Positions 16,535 to 25,454 of a stretch of 64,000 nt of DNA are shown here, piece after piece. Position 1 is the stretch's first letter, and each line of letters opens with the position of its first letter. Both the position numbers and the translations under genes were made by a program. This DNA is from Streptomyces broussonetiae (GTDB lineage: Bacteria; Actinomycetota; Actinomycetes; Streptomycetales; Streptomycetaceae), in contig NZ_CP047020.1 of the NCBI RefSeq assembly GCF_009796285.1, forward strand, positions 3,348,001 through 3,412,000, read 5' to 3'. The notes beneath the pieces are model-generated. The model did not search any database. It saw only the letters and a program-made list of their open reading frames with translations, and was not told where the DNA came from.

Positions 16535-18346
16535 TTGTCCCAGGACATGAGTACGCGCCAGGAACCGGGTACGGCCGGGGAGACCGAGGCGCCGGAGAAC
16601 ATCCCCGATGAAACTCCCGCACCCGCTCCCCGGTTCCGGCCCAGGTCCTTCCCCCGTCCCTGGGCGGTGGCGGCCACGTGGACACGGCGATGGCGCGCCG
16701 CGCATCCGACTGCCGTCCAGGTGCTGTCCGGCACGCTCACCGTGCTGGCCGCGGCCCTGGTCGTCGTCGCGCTCGTGATGCCCAACTCCATGGTCCGGCT
16801 GGGTCCTTCGACGTTCCTGCGGATCCCGGCGGAGGCGGTGATCGGGGCGGCGGTGATGATCGCGCTGCCGCGCCGGCCGCGGATCGTGCTGGCCGCCCTG
16901 TGCGGTGTCGCGCTGGCGGCGATGACCGTGCTGAACCTGCTGGACATGGGGTTCAACCAGTATCTCGGCCGCGGCTTCAACGTCGTGCTCGACTGGAGCC
17001 TGTTCGCCGACGCGGAGTCGTATCTGGAGGACTCCGTCGGCCGTACGCAGACCCTGGCCCTCGTGGCCGGTGTGATCACGGTCGTGCTGCTGCTGTTCGT
17101 GCTGCTGGCGCTGTCCATGGTCCGGCTGAGCAATCTGCTCGCCCGGCACACCGCCCTCGCGACCCGGGGCACACTGGTCGCCGGGGTCGTGTGGATCACC
17201 TGCTCCTCGCTCGGACTGCAGCTGTCCGGTGTGCCGCTGGCCGCCGACACCACCGCCGCCGCGCTCAAGGACCAGGCCCACCGGATCTCGAACACGCTCA
17301 AGGACGAGGCCGAGTTCCAGAAGGTGGCCAGGGTCGACGCCTTCGGGAACACACCGGGCAGCCAGCTGGTCCCGGATCTGCGGGGCAAGGACGTGGTCTT
17401 CACGTTCATCGAGAGCTACGGCCGCAGTGCCGTCGAGGACCCGATCATGGCCCCCGGCGTCGACGCGACCCTCGACGCCCGCACCAAGGCGCTGGCCAAG
17501 GCTGGCTTCCACGCCAAGAGCGGCTGGCTGACCTCGGCGACCTACGGCGGCAGCAGCTGGCTCGGCCACTCCACCACCATGTCGGGCCTGTGGATCAGCA
17601 ACCAGCAGCGCTACCGCACGGTCATGGCGAGCGACCACCTCAGCCTGACCGACGCGTTCAAGAAGACCGGTGCCTTCGACACGGTCGGCGTGATGCCGGG
17701 TGTGCAGAAGGCGTGGCCGGAGCAGAAGTGGTACGGCCTGGACAAGGTCTACAACGCCTTCCAACTCGGCTACCAGGGGCCCAAGTTCAGCTGGTCGACC
17801 ATGCCGGACCAGTACACCCTCCAGCAGTTCCAGGACCGGGTGCACAGCAAGAAGCCGACGGACGGCAAGTCACGGATGTCGTTCCTCATCCTCACCTCCA
17901 GCCACACGCCCTGGGCACCGATCCCCAAGATGGTCCCCTGGAACCAGCTGGGCGACGGCTCGGTCTTCAACGGCATCGAGAAGGCGGGCCACCCGTCGTC
18001 GTACACCCTCACCGACGACACCCACTCCAGGGCGGAGTACGGCAAGTCCGTCCAGTACACGGTGACGGCGCTGACCGAGTGGCTGGAGCGCTACGGCAAC
18101 GACAACACGGTGCTGGTCTTCCTCGGCGACCACCAGCCGAACGCCCACGTCAGCGGCAACCACGCCAGCCGTGACGTGCCGATCTCGGTCGTCGCCAAGG
18201 ACCCCAAGGTCCTGGACAGGATCGCGAACTGGAACTGGACCGAGGGCCTGCGCCCCGCCCACAACGCACCCGTGTGGCAGATGAGCGCCTTCCGGGACCG
18301 CTTCCTGGCGGCGTTCGGCTCGACGCCGCACCCCAAGAAGAACTGA
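16535..18346 (+). CDS. membrane-bound LTA synthase/sulfatase-superfamily enzyme
   Basis: 603 residues. Pro-rich cytoplasmic N-terminus, four or five transmembrane helices (about 60-190) and an extracellular alkaline-phosphatase-superfamily domain. Seen: DVVFTFIESYGRS (first metal-site region), TYGGSSWLGHSTTMSG with the likely Ser/Thr nucleophile, LILTSSHTPW, and VLVFLGDHQP (metal-binding Asp-His). The sulfatase CxPxR motif is absent, so a phosphotransferase or phosphatase acting on an envelope polymer is more likely than a sulfatase. Start uncertain: TTG at 16535 or ATG at 16547 (599 residues). The stop abuts the dusB stop on the other strand. Confidence 0.85.
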   Translation: MSQDMSTRQEPGTAGETEAPENIPDETPAPAPRFRPRSFPRPWAVAATWTRRWRAAHPTAVQVLSGTLTVLAAALVVVALVMPNSMVRLGPSTFLRIPAEAVIGAAVMIALPRRPRIVLAALCGVALAAMTVLNLLDMGFNQYLGRGFNVVLDWSLFADAESYLEDSVGRTQTLALVAGVITVVLLLFVLLALSMVRLSNLLARHTALATRGTLVAGVVWITCSSLGLQLSGVPLAADTTAAALKDQAHRISNTLKDEAEFQKVARVDAFGNTPGSQLVPDLRGKDVVFTFIESYGRSAVEDPIMAPGVDATLDARTKALAKAGFHAKSGWLTSATYGGSSWLGHSTTMSGLWISNQQRYRTVMASDHLSLTDAFKKTGAFDTVGVMPGVQKAWPEQKWYGLDKVYNAFQLGYQGPKFSWSTMPDQYTLQQFQDRVHSKKPTDGKSRMSFLILTSSHTPWAPIPKMVPWNQLGDGSVFNGIEKAGHPSSYTLTDDTHSRAEYGKSVQYTVTALTEWLERYGNDNTVLVFLGDHQPNAHVSGNHASRDVPISVVAKDPKVLDRIANWNWTEGLRPAHNAPVWQMSAFRDRFLAAFGSTPHPKKN

Positions 18347-19480
18347 TCAGCCGCCGGAGGTGTCCAGCTCCGCGTCCTCGCTGATCCCCGCGCAGTCGTA
18401 GGGGTCCTTCAGCCAGCCGTCCGGCAGCACCACACGGTTGTTGCCGGACGTACGGCCGCGGGGGCCGTCCGCGCCGGCCGGCCAGGGCTGGTCGAGGTCC
18501 AGCTCGTCCAGTCCGGCGCGGAGTTCGGCCAGCGAGGAGGTGATCGCGAGGCGCCTGCGCAGTTCGGAGCCGACCGCGAAGCCCTTGAGGTACCAGGCGA
18601 CGTGCTTGCGGAAGTCGACCACGCCCTTGGACTCGTCGCCGAGCCACTCGCCGAGGAGCCCGGCGTGCCGGACCATGACGTCGGCCACCTCGCGGAGCGA
18701 GGGACGGGCGATGTCCTGCGTACGCCCTTCGAAGGCCGCGACCAGGTCCGCGAACAGCCACGGCCGCCCCAGGCAGCCGCGTCCGACCACGACTCCGTCG
18801 CAGCCGGTCTCCCGGACCATCCGCAGCGCGTCCTCGGCCGACCAGATGTCGCCGTTGCCGAGCACGGGGATCTCCGGCACGTGCTCCTTGAGGCGGGCGA
18901 TGGCCTCCCAGTCGGCGGTGCCGCCGTAGTGCTGGGCGGCCGTACGGCCGTGCAGGGCGATCGCCGTCACACCCTCCTCGACGGCGATGCGTCCGGCGTC
19001 GAGGAAGGTGATGTGATCGTCGTCGATGCCCTTGCGCATCTTCATCGTCACCGGCAGGTCACCGGCGCCGCTGACCGCCTCGCGCAGGATCGCGCGCAGC
19101 AGGTTCCGCTTGTAGGGCAGGGCCGAGCCGCCGCCCTTCCTGGTGACCTTGGGGACCGGGCAGCCGAAGTTCAGGTCGATGTGGTCGGCCAGGCCCTCCT
19201 CCGCGATCATGCGGACGGCCTTGCCGACGGTCGCCGGGTCGACGCCGTACAGCTGGATCGAACGCGGCTGCTCACTCGCGTCGAACCTGATCAGCTGCAT
19301 GGTCTTCTCGTTGCGCTCGACCAGAGCCCGGGTCGTGATCATCTCGCTGACGAACAGCCCCTTGCCCCCGCTGAACTCCCGGCACAGGGTGCGGAAGGGC
19401 GCGTTGGTGATCCCCGCCATGGGTGCGAGCACGACGGGCGGGGCCACGAGGTGCGGGCCGATGGAGAGCGGGTGGGACAT
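18347..19480 (-). CDS. dusB: tRNA-dihydrouridine synthase
   Basis: 377 residues; FMN-dependent reduction of uridine in the tRNA D-loop. Seen: APMAGITNAPFR at the N-terminus (FMN site), LNFGCPVPKVTRKGGGS with the catalytic Cys, MKMRKGID, HGRTAAQHYGG, and GNGDIWSAEDA and VVVGRGCLGRPWLF (phosphate-binding loops of the TIM barrel), then the helical C-terminal domain. ATG at 19480 gives the family start MSHPLSIGPH. A much longer frame exists upstream but is only the absence of stops in GC-rich DNA. It is convergent with zero spacing to the phosphatase/sulfatase-family gene, with no terminator between them. Confidence 0.95.
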   Translation of the reverse strand: MSHPLSIGPHLVAPPVVLAPMAGITNAPFRTLCREFSGGKGLFVSEMITTRALVERNEKTMQLIRFDASEQPRSIQLYGVDPATVGKAVRMIAEEGLADHIDLNFGCPVPKVTRKGGGSALPYKRNLLRAILREAVSGAGDLPVTMKMRKGIDDDHITFLDAGRIAVEEGVTAIALHGRTAAQHYGGTADWEAIARLKEHVPEIPVLGNGDIWSAEDALRMVRETGCDGVVVGRGCLGRPWLFADLVAAFEGRTQDIARPSLREVADVMVRHAGLLGEWLGDESKGVVDFRKHVAWYLKGFAVGSELRRRLAITSSLAELRAGLDELDLDQPWPAGADGPRGRTSGNNRVVLPDGWLKDPYDCAGISEDAELDTSGG

Positions 19481-19548
19481 CAGACGGCTCCGGGGCGGAC
19501 GTACGGCGGACACGGCGGTTGCGGCGACGGACAAGGAACCATTGTCCC

Positions 19549-20448
19549 TCACTCCGCGGCTCGCCCGTCCGTCGCCTGTGCCAGCCGCTCCAGCCGCTCC
19601 TCGCTGTCCTCGTCCGCGGGGACGTACACGACCACGCGGTAGGCCGGTGTCTGCGGGGCCAGCCACATGGTGCGGTGCTCGAGCCGGATCAGCCCGACCA
19701 CCGGGTGCCGGTAGCGCTTGACGTGCGGGGACATCGGCGCGACCTCGTGCCGCTCCCACAGCGCGCGGAACTCCCCGGAAGCCCGCAGCAGCCGGTCCAG
19801 CTGCTGCTTCCACACCGGCTCGGCCACATGCTCGGCCATGCCCGCCCGGTATTTCGCGATCAGGTCGCGCAGCATCTCGTCGCGGTCGAGGAAGTCCCGC
19901 TTCCAGCGCTCGCTGGTGGTCAGCAGCCACAGACAGTTCCGGTCGGCCGCAGCCAGCTCGGCGGGGTCGCCGAAGACCTGGGCGAAGGGGCGGTTGGCGG
20001 CGAGGATGTCGTAGCGGGCGTTCTGGAGCGTGGCGGGGTAGGGCGCGAGTCGCTCGACGACCTTGATCGCCGACTTGGGGGCGAGCGTGCACTCGGCCTC
20101 GGTGCGCGGGTCGGTGGTGCCGGCGAGGGCGAAGAGGTGGGCGCGCTCGGCGGGGTCCATCAGCAGCGCGCGGGCGACCGCGTCCAGCACCTGGGCGGAG
20201 ACATGGGTGGCGCGGGCCTGCTCGATCCAGGTGTACCAGGTCACCCCGACCGCGGAGAGCTGGGCGACCTCCTCCCGGCGCAGGCCGGGGGTGCGCCGGC
20301 GCGGGCCGCGCGGCAGGCCGACCTGTTCCGGGGTGACGCGCTCGCGCCGGCTGCGCAGGAAGGCGGCCAGTTCCCGGCGCCGTACGTGCTGCTCCGCCGG
20401 CCGCCCCCGGCCCCGCTCCCCGAGATGCTCCGGCGCTGCGATGGTCAT
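19549..20448 (-). CDS. XRE-family regulator with MmyB-like C-terminal domain
   Basis: 299 residues. Helix-turn-helix at about 22-90 (LGRPRGPRRRTPGLRREEVA-type signature, then SAVGVTWYTWIEQAR) and a MmyB-like ligand-binding domain with a PAS-like fold (ILAANRPFAQVFG, FRALWERHEVAP, HPVVGLIRLEHRT). This very common Streptomyces family usually controls a divergent oxidoreductase or transporter. Here the divergent neighbour is an MFS pump, and a dyad lies in the 100-base gap. A sister gene of the same family is at 56762. Confidence 0.9.
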   Translation of the reverse strand: MTIAAPEHLGERGRGRPAEQHVRRRELAAFLRSRRERVTPEQVGLPRGPRRRTPGLRREEVAQLSAVGVTWYTWIEQARATHVSAQVLDAVARALLMDPAERAHLFALAGTTDPRTEAECTLAPKSAIKVVERLAPYPATLQNARYDILAANRPFAQVFGDPAELAAADRNCLWLLTTSERWKRDFLDRDEMLRDLIAKYRAGMAEHVAEPVWKQQLDRLLRASGEFRALWERHEVAPMSPHVKRYRHPVVGLIRLEHRTMWLAPQTPAYRVVVYVPADEDSEERLERLAQATDGRAAE

Positions 20449-20482
20449 GGAACCCAGGGTGCCGTGTCCGCGTACCCCGGTT

Positions 20483-20518
20483 CCAGGTGGTGCCGGTACC
20501 TGGATGAGCACCGCCTGG
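20483..20518. promoter_or_regulatory. operator-like dyad between XRE regulator and MFS gene
   Basis: CCAGGTGGTGC (20483-20493) and GCACCGCCTGG (20508-20518) form 11-base arms with one mismatch and a 14-base spacer, centred in the divergent intergenic region. Candidate binding site for the XRE regulator. Confidence 0.5.
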
Positions 20519-20551
20519 TACCCCGCTGGGCGCGGGCGCACAGTCGTGGTC

Positions 20552-21976
20552 GTGACCACGACGACCTCTCGCGCCCGGACCACGGCCCCGCCCCGCACCC
20601 TCACGCCCCTCGGCCTGTTCACCCTGCTGCTCGGCTGCGCGCTGCCGATGATCGACTTCTTCATCGTCAACGTCGCCCTGCCGACGATCGAGCACGATCT
20701 GCACGCTTCCGCGGCCACACTGGAGATGGTGGTGGCCGGGTACGCGGTGGCGTACGCGGTACTGCTGGTCCTCGGCGGCCGGCTCGGGGACGGCTTCGGC
20801 CGGCGGCGGCTGTTCCTGTGGGGGGTGGCCGGCTTCGGGCTGACCTCGCTGGCCTGCGGTCTCGCGCCGACGGCGTGGTGGCTGGTGGCGGCGCGGGTGG
20901 CGCAGGGCGCCGCGTCGGCGGCCCTGCTGCCGCAGGTACTGGCCACGCTGCACGCGACGACGTCGGGCGAACGGCGGGCGCGCGCGGTCGCCCTGTACGG
21001 CTCGGTCGGCGGGGTGTCCGTCGTCCTCGGGCAGGTGCTGGGCGGGGTGCTGGTGGCGGCCGATCCGGCGGGCACCGGCTGGCGTGCGGTGTTCCTCGTG
21101 AACGTACCGGTGGCCGTCGCCGCGCTGGTCTGTGCGCTGCGGGCGGTGCCGGACAGCCGGGCGGAGCGCCCGGCGCACACGGACCTCGCCGGCACGGTGC
21201 TGCTGGCGGCGACGCTGACCGCGCTGCTGCTGCCGCTGACCGAGGGCCGGGCGGCGGGCTGGCCGCTGTGGTCGGTGCTGCTGCTGTGCGCGGCGCCGCT
21301 GTCCGCGCTCGCGTTCCACGGTGTGGAGCGCCGCGCCGAGCGGGACGGCACGAGCCCGCTGCTGCCGCCGTCCCTCCTTGTCTCGCCCGAGGTGCGCCGG
21401 GGTCTGCTGCTGGGGCTGCCGGTGTTCGTCGGCTTCGCGGGCTGGATGTTCGTGAGCGCGGTGGCGCTGCAACAGGGCCTGGGATACGGGCCGTTGCGGG
21501 CGGGGCTGACACTCGTGCCGATGGGGGTGGCACAGTTCGCCGCGTCGATGCTGGCCCCGCGTGCCGTACGGCGGACGGGCGGACGGGCGGTGGCGCTTGC
21601 GGCGGCGGTGCACCTCGCGGGCCTGGCGACGGTGGTGACGACGGTGCTGCTGGGCCCCTGGCCGCACCTGAGCCCGCTCCTGCTCTCCCCCGGCCTGGTC
21701 CTGTGCGGAATCGGCCAGGGCCTTCAGCTTCCCCTCTATTACCGGATCCTGCTGGCCGCGATCCCGGCGCGGCTGGCGGGCGCGGGCAGCGGGCTGGCGG
21801 CCACGCTCCAGCAGTCGTGCCTGGCCGTGGGGGTGGCGACGCTCGGCTCGCTGTTCCTGTCACTCACCGCCGCGCTCGGGATGCGGCAGGCGCTGGCGGT
21901 CGTGCTGGCGGTGCAGGCGGCGGGGCTGCTGGGGCTGGGGTGGCTCGGCCTCAGGCTGCCGCGAGTGCTGGGATGA
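20552..21976 (+). CDS. MFS drug efflux transporter (DHA2-like)
   Basis: 474 residues, integral membrane. The first helix carries PMIDFFIVNVALPTIEHDLH, the variant DHA2 signature; motif A follows as GGRLGDGFGRRRLF, and motif C-like GSVGGVSVVLGQVLGG in helix 5 marks a proton antiporter. About 14 helices are predicted from hydrophobicity. Two in-frame GTG codons (20546, 20552) can start it; I chose the second, but neither has a clear ribosome site. It is divergent from the XRE regulator and likely under its control. Substrate unknown. Confidence 0.88.
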   Translation: MTTTTSRARTTAPPRTLTPLGLFTLLLGCALPMIDFFIVNVALPTIEHDLHASAATLEMVVAGYAVAYAVLLVLGGRLGDGFGRRRLFLWGVAGFGLTSLACGLAPTAWWLVAARVAQGAASAALLPQVLATLHATTSGERRARAVALYGSVGGVSVVLGQVLGGVLVAADPAGTGWRAVFLVNVPVAVAALVCALRAVPDSRAERPAHTDLAGTVLLAATLTALLLPLTEGRAAGWPLWSVLLLCAAPLSALAFHGVERRAERDGTSPLLPPSLLVSPEVRRGLLLGLPVFVGFAGWMFVSAVALQQGLGYGPLRAGLTLVPMGVAQFAASMLAPRAVRRTGGRAVALAAAVHLAGLATVVTTVLLGPWPHLSPLLLSPGLVLCGIGQGLQLPLYYRILLAAIPARLAGAGSGLAATLQQSCLAVGVATLGSLFLSLTAALGMRQALAVVLAVQAAGLLGLGWLGLRLPRVLG

Positions 21977-22094
21977 GGCGGGTACCGGAGTGCGGCGGCT
22001 ACCGAGGTACGGGGGCGCACCACCGCCGCACGGACAGAGATCGTGTAACAGTCATTAGTTAGACGCACTATTGATATGCGCGTACGATGGGGCC

Positions 22095-23546
22095 ATGCCC
22101 GAGTTGAGCCACCGCCGCCGTCTGCTCGTGCTCGCGATCTGCTGCATGAGCCTGCTGATCGTGAGCCTCGACAACACCGTCCTGAACGTGGCGCTGCCCT
22201 CCATGCAGCGCGATCTGCACGCCAGTACCTCCGGTCTGCAGTGGACGATCGACGCCTACACGCTGGTGCTGGCCTCGCTGCTGATGCTCGCGGGCTCGAC
22301 GGCCGACCGGATCGGCCGCAAGCGGGTGTTCATGGCGGGCCTGACGGTGTTCACCATCGGCTCCGTGCTCTGCTCGGTGGCGCCGAACCTGTCCCTGCTG
22401 ATCGTGTTCCGGATGATGCAGGCGGTCGGCGGCTCGATGCTCAACCCGGTCGCCATGTCCATCATCACCAACACCTTCACCGACGCCCGTGAGCGTGCCC
22501 GGGCGATCGGGGCGTGGGGCGCGGTGGTCGGCATATCCATGGCGGCGGGCCCGCTGGTCGGCGGTCTGCTGGTGCAGTCGGTGAGCTGGCGCGCGATCTT
22601 CTGGATCAACCTCCCGGTCGGCCTCGCGGCCCTCCTGCTCACCCTGCGCTTCGTCCCGGAGTCCCGGGCGCCCAAGGCCCGCAGGCCCGACCCGATCGGC
22701 CAGCTCCTGGTCATCGCCCTGTTCGGCTCGCTGACGTACGCGATCATCGAGGCACCGGACTCGAGCGCGGCCGTGGTGGCCCCCTTCGTGGCGATCGCCC
22801 TGACGGCCCTGCCGGCCCTGCTGTGGTACGAGCCGCGGCGCGCCGAACCCCTGATCGACCTGCGCTTCTTCCGCTCGGCGCCGTTCAGCGGGGCCACGGT
22901 GATCGCCATCAGCGCGTTCGCGGCGCTGGGCGGCTTCCTGTTCCTGTCGACGCTGTACCTGCAGAACGTACGCGGCCTGGACGCCCTGCACGCCGGCCTG
23001 TGGATGCTCCCGATGGCCCTGCCGACGTTCCTGTGCGCGCCCGTCTCCGGCCGCCTGGTCGGCACCCGCGGTCCTCGTCTGCCGCTCCTGATCGCCGGTA
23101 CGGCGATGACGGCGAGCGGCATCCTCTTCGCCGCCTTCGAGGCGGAGACCTCGAACGACACCCTGCTGCTCGGCTACGTCCTGTTCGGCATCGGCTTCGG
23201 CTTCGTCAACGCGCCGATCACCAACACGGCGGTGTCGGGCATGCCCCGCGCCCAGGCCGGAGTGGCCGCCGCGGTCGCCTCCACGAGCCGGCAGCTGGGC
23301 CAGACGCTCGGCGTCGCGGTGATCGGCGCCGTCCTGGCCTCCGGCATCGGCGCGTCCTCGTACCACCGGGCCTTCGTCTCGGCGGCCCGCCCCGGCTGGT
23401 GGATCCTCACGGTGTGCGGACTGGCCGTGCTCGTCCTCGGGCTGGTCACCAGCGGGCGGTGGGCGCGCAGGACGGCCGAGCGCACTGCCGACCAGCTGGA
23501 GTCGGCCGAGATCAAGAACGTCGTGGGGGTTCCGGCAGGTTCCTGA
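22095..23546 (+). CDS. MFS transporter, EmrB/QacA (DHA2) family
   Basis: 483 residues with 14 hydrophobic helices. Seen: IVSLDNTVLNVALPSMQRDL (motif D1), AGSTADRIGRKRVF (motif A) and GISMAAGPLVGGLL (motif C). These define drug:H+ antiporters of the QacA/EmrB type. ATG at 22095 is the first codon fitting the family N-terminus; GGGG lies just upstream. The 118-base gap before it has an A/T-rich TTAGTTAGACGCACTATTGA segment with TAGT/ACTA half-sites that could be a promoter-operator. It follows the other MFS gene on the same strand. Substrate unknown. Confidence 0.88.
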   Translation: MPELSHRRRLLVLAICCMSLLIVSLDNTVLNVALPSMQRDLHASTSGLQWTIDAYTLVLASLLMLAGSTADRIGRKRVFMAGLTVFTIGSVLCSVAPNLSLLIVFRMMQAVGGSMLNPVAMSIITNTFTDARERARAIGAWGAVVGISMAAGPLVGGLLVQSVSWRAIFWINLPVGLAALLLTLRFVPESRAPKARRPDPIGQLLVIALFGSLTYAIIEAPDSSAAVVAPFVAIALTALPALLWYEPRRAEPLIDLRFFRSAPFSGATVIAISAFAALGGFLFLSTLYLQNVRGLDALHAGLWMLPMALPTFLCAPVSGRLVGTRGPRLPLLIAGTAMTASGILFAAFEAETSNDTLLLGYVLFGIGFGFVNAPITNTAVSGMPRAQAGVAAAVASTSRQLGQTLGVAVIGAVLASGIGASSYHRAFVSAARPGWWILTVCGLAVLVLGLVTSGRWARRTAERTADQLESAEIKNVVGVPAGS

Positions 23547-23606
23547 GCACGTGTCGGCCCGTACCGGTCCCGCTCACCATCTCGTGCGGCCCGTCCAGCC
23601 GTTCAG

Positions 23607-23887
23607 GTGCCCGGCGAGGGCGGCACGCGGGCGCTCCAACTGCCCGATGTGATGCGGAGCGTGCTCTGTGGGGTGCCGCCGGACCGGGCCGGGGCCGGCT
23701 GCGGTGTGATGGTCACCACCCGGCAGTCCGCAAGGGCGCCGGGTGTGGCCACGCCGGGCACCCTGTTCCTCGCCTCGTCCCGCGCGCGGGCATGCGGGAA
23801 GCACTGGTCGTCGCGCTGCCGGTGCGGTCGGCCGGGGTCGTCGTGAGGGGCCTGCCCAGTCTGCGGCTGCCGCGCGAGATCGGCTGA
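23607..23887 (+). pseudogene. decayed C-terminal fragment of a third MFS transporter
   Basis: Frame 1 (from 23607) reads QLPDVMRSVLCGVPPDRAGA then GCGVMVTTRQSARAPGVATP. After a frameshift near 23790 the sequence continues in another frame as MREALVVALPVRSAGVVVRG and ends LPSLRLPREIG, TGA 23885-23887. These align with the last 70 residues of the intact transporter at 20552-21976 (AGAGSGLAATLQQSCLAVGV, MRQALAVVLAVQAAGLLGLG, LRLPRVLG). The 5' nine tenths are gone and no ribosome site exists, so it is non-functional. Confidence 0.75.
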
Positions 23888-23990
23888 GCCCGGCCACGGC
23901 TTGGCCAACTGCCCGTGAACCCCTCCCTGTTGATGTTGGTCTTGCTGCACACTCCCTCCGGTCGAGGTGTGTCGGCGCGCGGGAGGCGTG

Positions 23991-24215
23991 ATGGTGCAGG
24001 GCAGCAGTACGAGCAAGGTCAGCCGCTGGGACCGGCACGGCCGGGAGCACATCGTCCGGGTGGAGCGCACCGGGGTGCAGCGCGTGATCAGATGCGACAC
24101 CTGCGGCTGGCGCAGGAGCGCCCAGTTCCTGCCGTGGCTGAAGGCGGAGGAGCATCTGGCCGAGGCCCACCAGGCGACGGTCGACCCGGCGGGGAGCGGA
24201 CAGCCGTCCGTCTGA
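23991..24215 (+). CDS. small protein with a C2H2-like zinc site
   Basis: 74 residues from ATG 23991, with GGGAGG seven bases upstream; an earlier in-frame GTG at 23967 is less likely. Basic N-terminus (SRWDRHGREHIVRVERT), then CDTCGW and HLAEAH giving Cys-x2-Cys-x16-His-x4-His, spacing compatible with a zinc-finger-type site, probably structural. Not a family I can name. It stands alone between the MFS wreck and a secreted protein gene, so function is open (nucleic-acid binding is one possibility). Confidence 0.7.
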   Translation: MVQGSSTSKVSRWDRHGREHIVRVERTGVQRVIRCDTCGWRRSAQFLPWLKAEEHLAEAHQATVDPAGSGQPSV

Positions 24216-24413
24216 AGCGGGGCCGGGGACGGGAGCGACGTCCTGGGTCCCGCCTGTCCCACTATCGGCCATCCGGGTGAGAAGCCCGCGGTCCGCACCC
24301 GGTTGACCTGCGGCCTTGCACCTTCGCCGGGTTGCTCGGCCCTGTCTCGAGTGGCCGCCTCCCAGCAGTGGGTTCAGCCTGGGATAGGTCCAATCGAGCG
24401 ACAGGAGACGAAC

Positions 24414-24851
24414 ATGACCTCGGTATTCCGCCATCGCTACGGCCGTGCACTGGGTACCGGCGTACTGACTGTGGCGCTGCTGTCCGGCGGGACGGCCGGA
24501 GCCTTCGCCGCCAGTAGCACCCCCTCCCCCAAGTCCTCCCCCACAACCAAGTCCCCCATGGACACGGTGGCCTCGATCACCGCCACGGCGAAGCCGACGT
24601 CGGTCAAGGCCGGAAAGACCGTACTCGTCACCGGACGCACCAAGGGCCTCAAGGTTGGCTCCCCACTGGTGCTCCAGCGCGAGAAGAACGGCAAGTGGGT
24701 TCCCCTCAGCGCCACCGGCAAGGTGAAGACGGGCAGCTCGTACGCGATCTCCACCAAGCCCAGCACCAAGGGCACGGAGAAGCTGCGGGTCGCGAGCGCA
24801 ACCAAGTCCGGCAAGGTGTACTCGCCCACCGTCACGGTGACGGTGACCTGA
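24414..24851 (+). CDS. small secreted protein, Ig-like fold (145 aa)
   Basis: Signal peptide: basic MTSVFRHRYGRA, hydrophobic GVLTVALLSGGTAGAFA, likely cut after AFA near residue 31. A Ser/Thr/Pro/Lys linker follows, then about 95 residues of beta-strand-rich sequence (VKAGKTVLVTGRTKG, LVLQREKNGKWVPLS, GTEKLRVASATKSGKVYS) that look like one bacterial Ig-like domain. ATG has ACAGGAGAC five bases upstream. No enzyme motif. The 3' end overlaps the convergent TetR gene by 20 bases. Confidence 0.8.
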   Translation: MTSVFRHRYGRALGTGVLTVALLSGGTAGAFAASSTPSPKSSPTTKSPMDTVASITATAKPTSVKAGKTVLVTGRTKGLKVGSPLVLQREKNGKWVPLSATGKVKTGSSYAISTKPSTKGTEKLRVASATKSGKVYSPTVTVTVT

Positions 24852-25428
24852 GTCCCCTCACCAGCAGGTCCACCACAGCCGTGAACTCCTCGTCGACACC
24901 GGGTCGGATCCAGTCCCGGGCGTAACAGGGGTCGTGGAAACGGCCGGTGGCCTGGAAGACGGCACGCGCCGCGGCGGCCGGGTCGGGTACCGGGAAGGTA
25001 CCCGACCCGGCCCCTGCCGTGATGATCCGGGTCAGCTGCCCGGTCAGGTCGGCGATGTGCTCGTCGACCACCGCGACGCTCTCGTCGACCAGCACCGTGT
25101 ACGTCGCGAACAGCTCGGGATCGTCGCCCGCCTTGTGTCTCTTGGCGTCGAACAGCGCCGCGAGCCACGCCCGCAGTCGCTCCTCGGGACTTCCGGGGGA
25201 GTCCACGATCCCGGCGAGCCGCTGCGAGGTCCGGTCCAGCCAGCGCTTGGTGACCGCCTCGCGCAGCGCCGCCTTGGTGCGGAAATGCCGGTAGACACTG
25301 CCGTGGCTGACGCCGAGCGCACGGGCCACGTCGACCACGGTGGCCTTGGCCGGGCCGTGCCGGCGCAGCACCTCCTCGGTGGCTTCGAGGATGCGCTCGG
25401 CGGTCAGGATCTCACTGGTCGGTGCCAT
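24832..25428 (-). CDS. TetR-family regulator
   Basis: 198 residues. N-terminal helix-turn-helix at 10-55 (ERILEATEEVLRRHGPAKAT, then VARALGVSHGSVYRHFRTKA) is a textbook TetR domain; the C-terminal half is a helical ligand domain close to the TetR_C_7 type. It lies 26 bases after the aldo/keto reductase gene on the same strand, so they form one operon. A perfect 26-bp dyad upstream of that operon is its probable operator (autoregulation). The last 20 bases overlap the secreted protein gene tail to tail. Confidence 0.92.
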   Translation of the reverse strand: MAPTSEILTAERILEATEEVLRRHGPAKATVVDVARALGVSHGSVYRHFRTKAALREAVTKRWLDRTSQRLAGIVDSPGSPEERLRAWLAALFDAKRHKAGDDPELFATYTVLVDESVAVVDEHIADLTGQLTRIITAGAGSGTFPVPDPAAAARAVFQATGRFHDPCYARDWIRPGVDEEFTAVVDLLVRGLRSPSP

Positions 25429-25454
25429 GTCGTAGACCGTACCCGGCGCCCGGT

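Noticed and set aside
18347..21667. 1106-codon frame covering dusB
   Set aside because: Only the part from 19480 is DusB; the rest overlaps a real regulator in another frame, so it is not a fusion.
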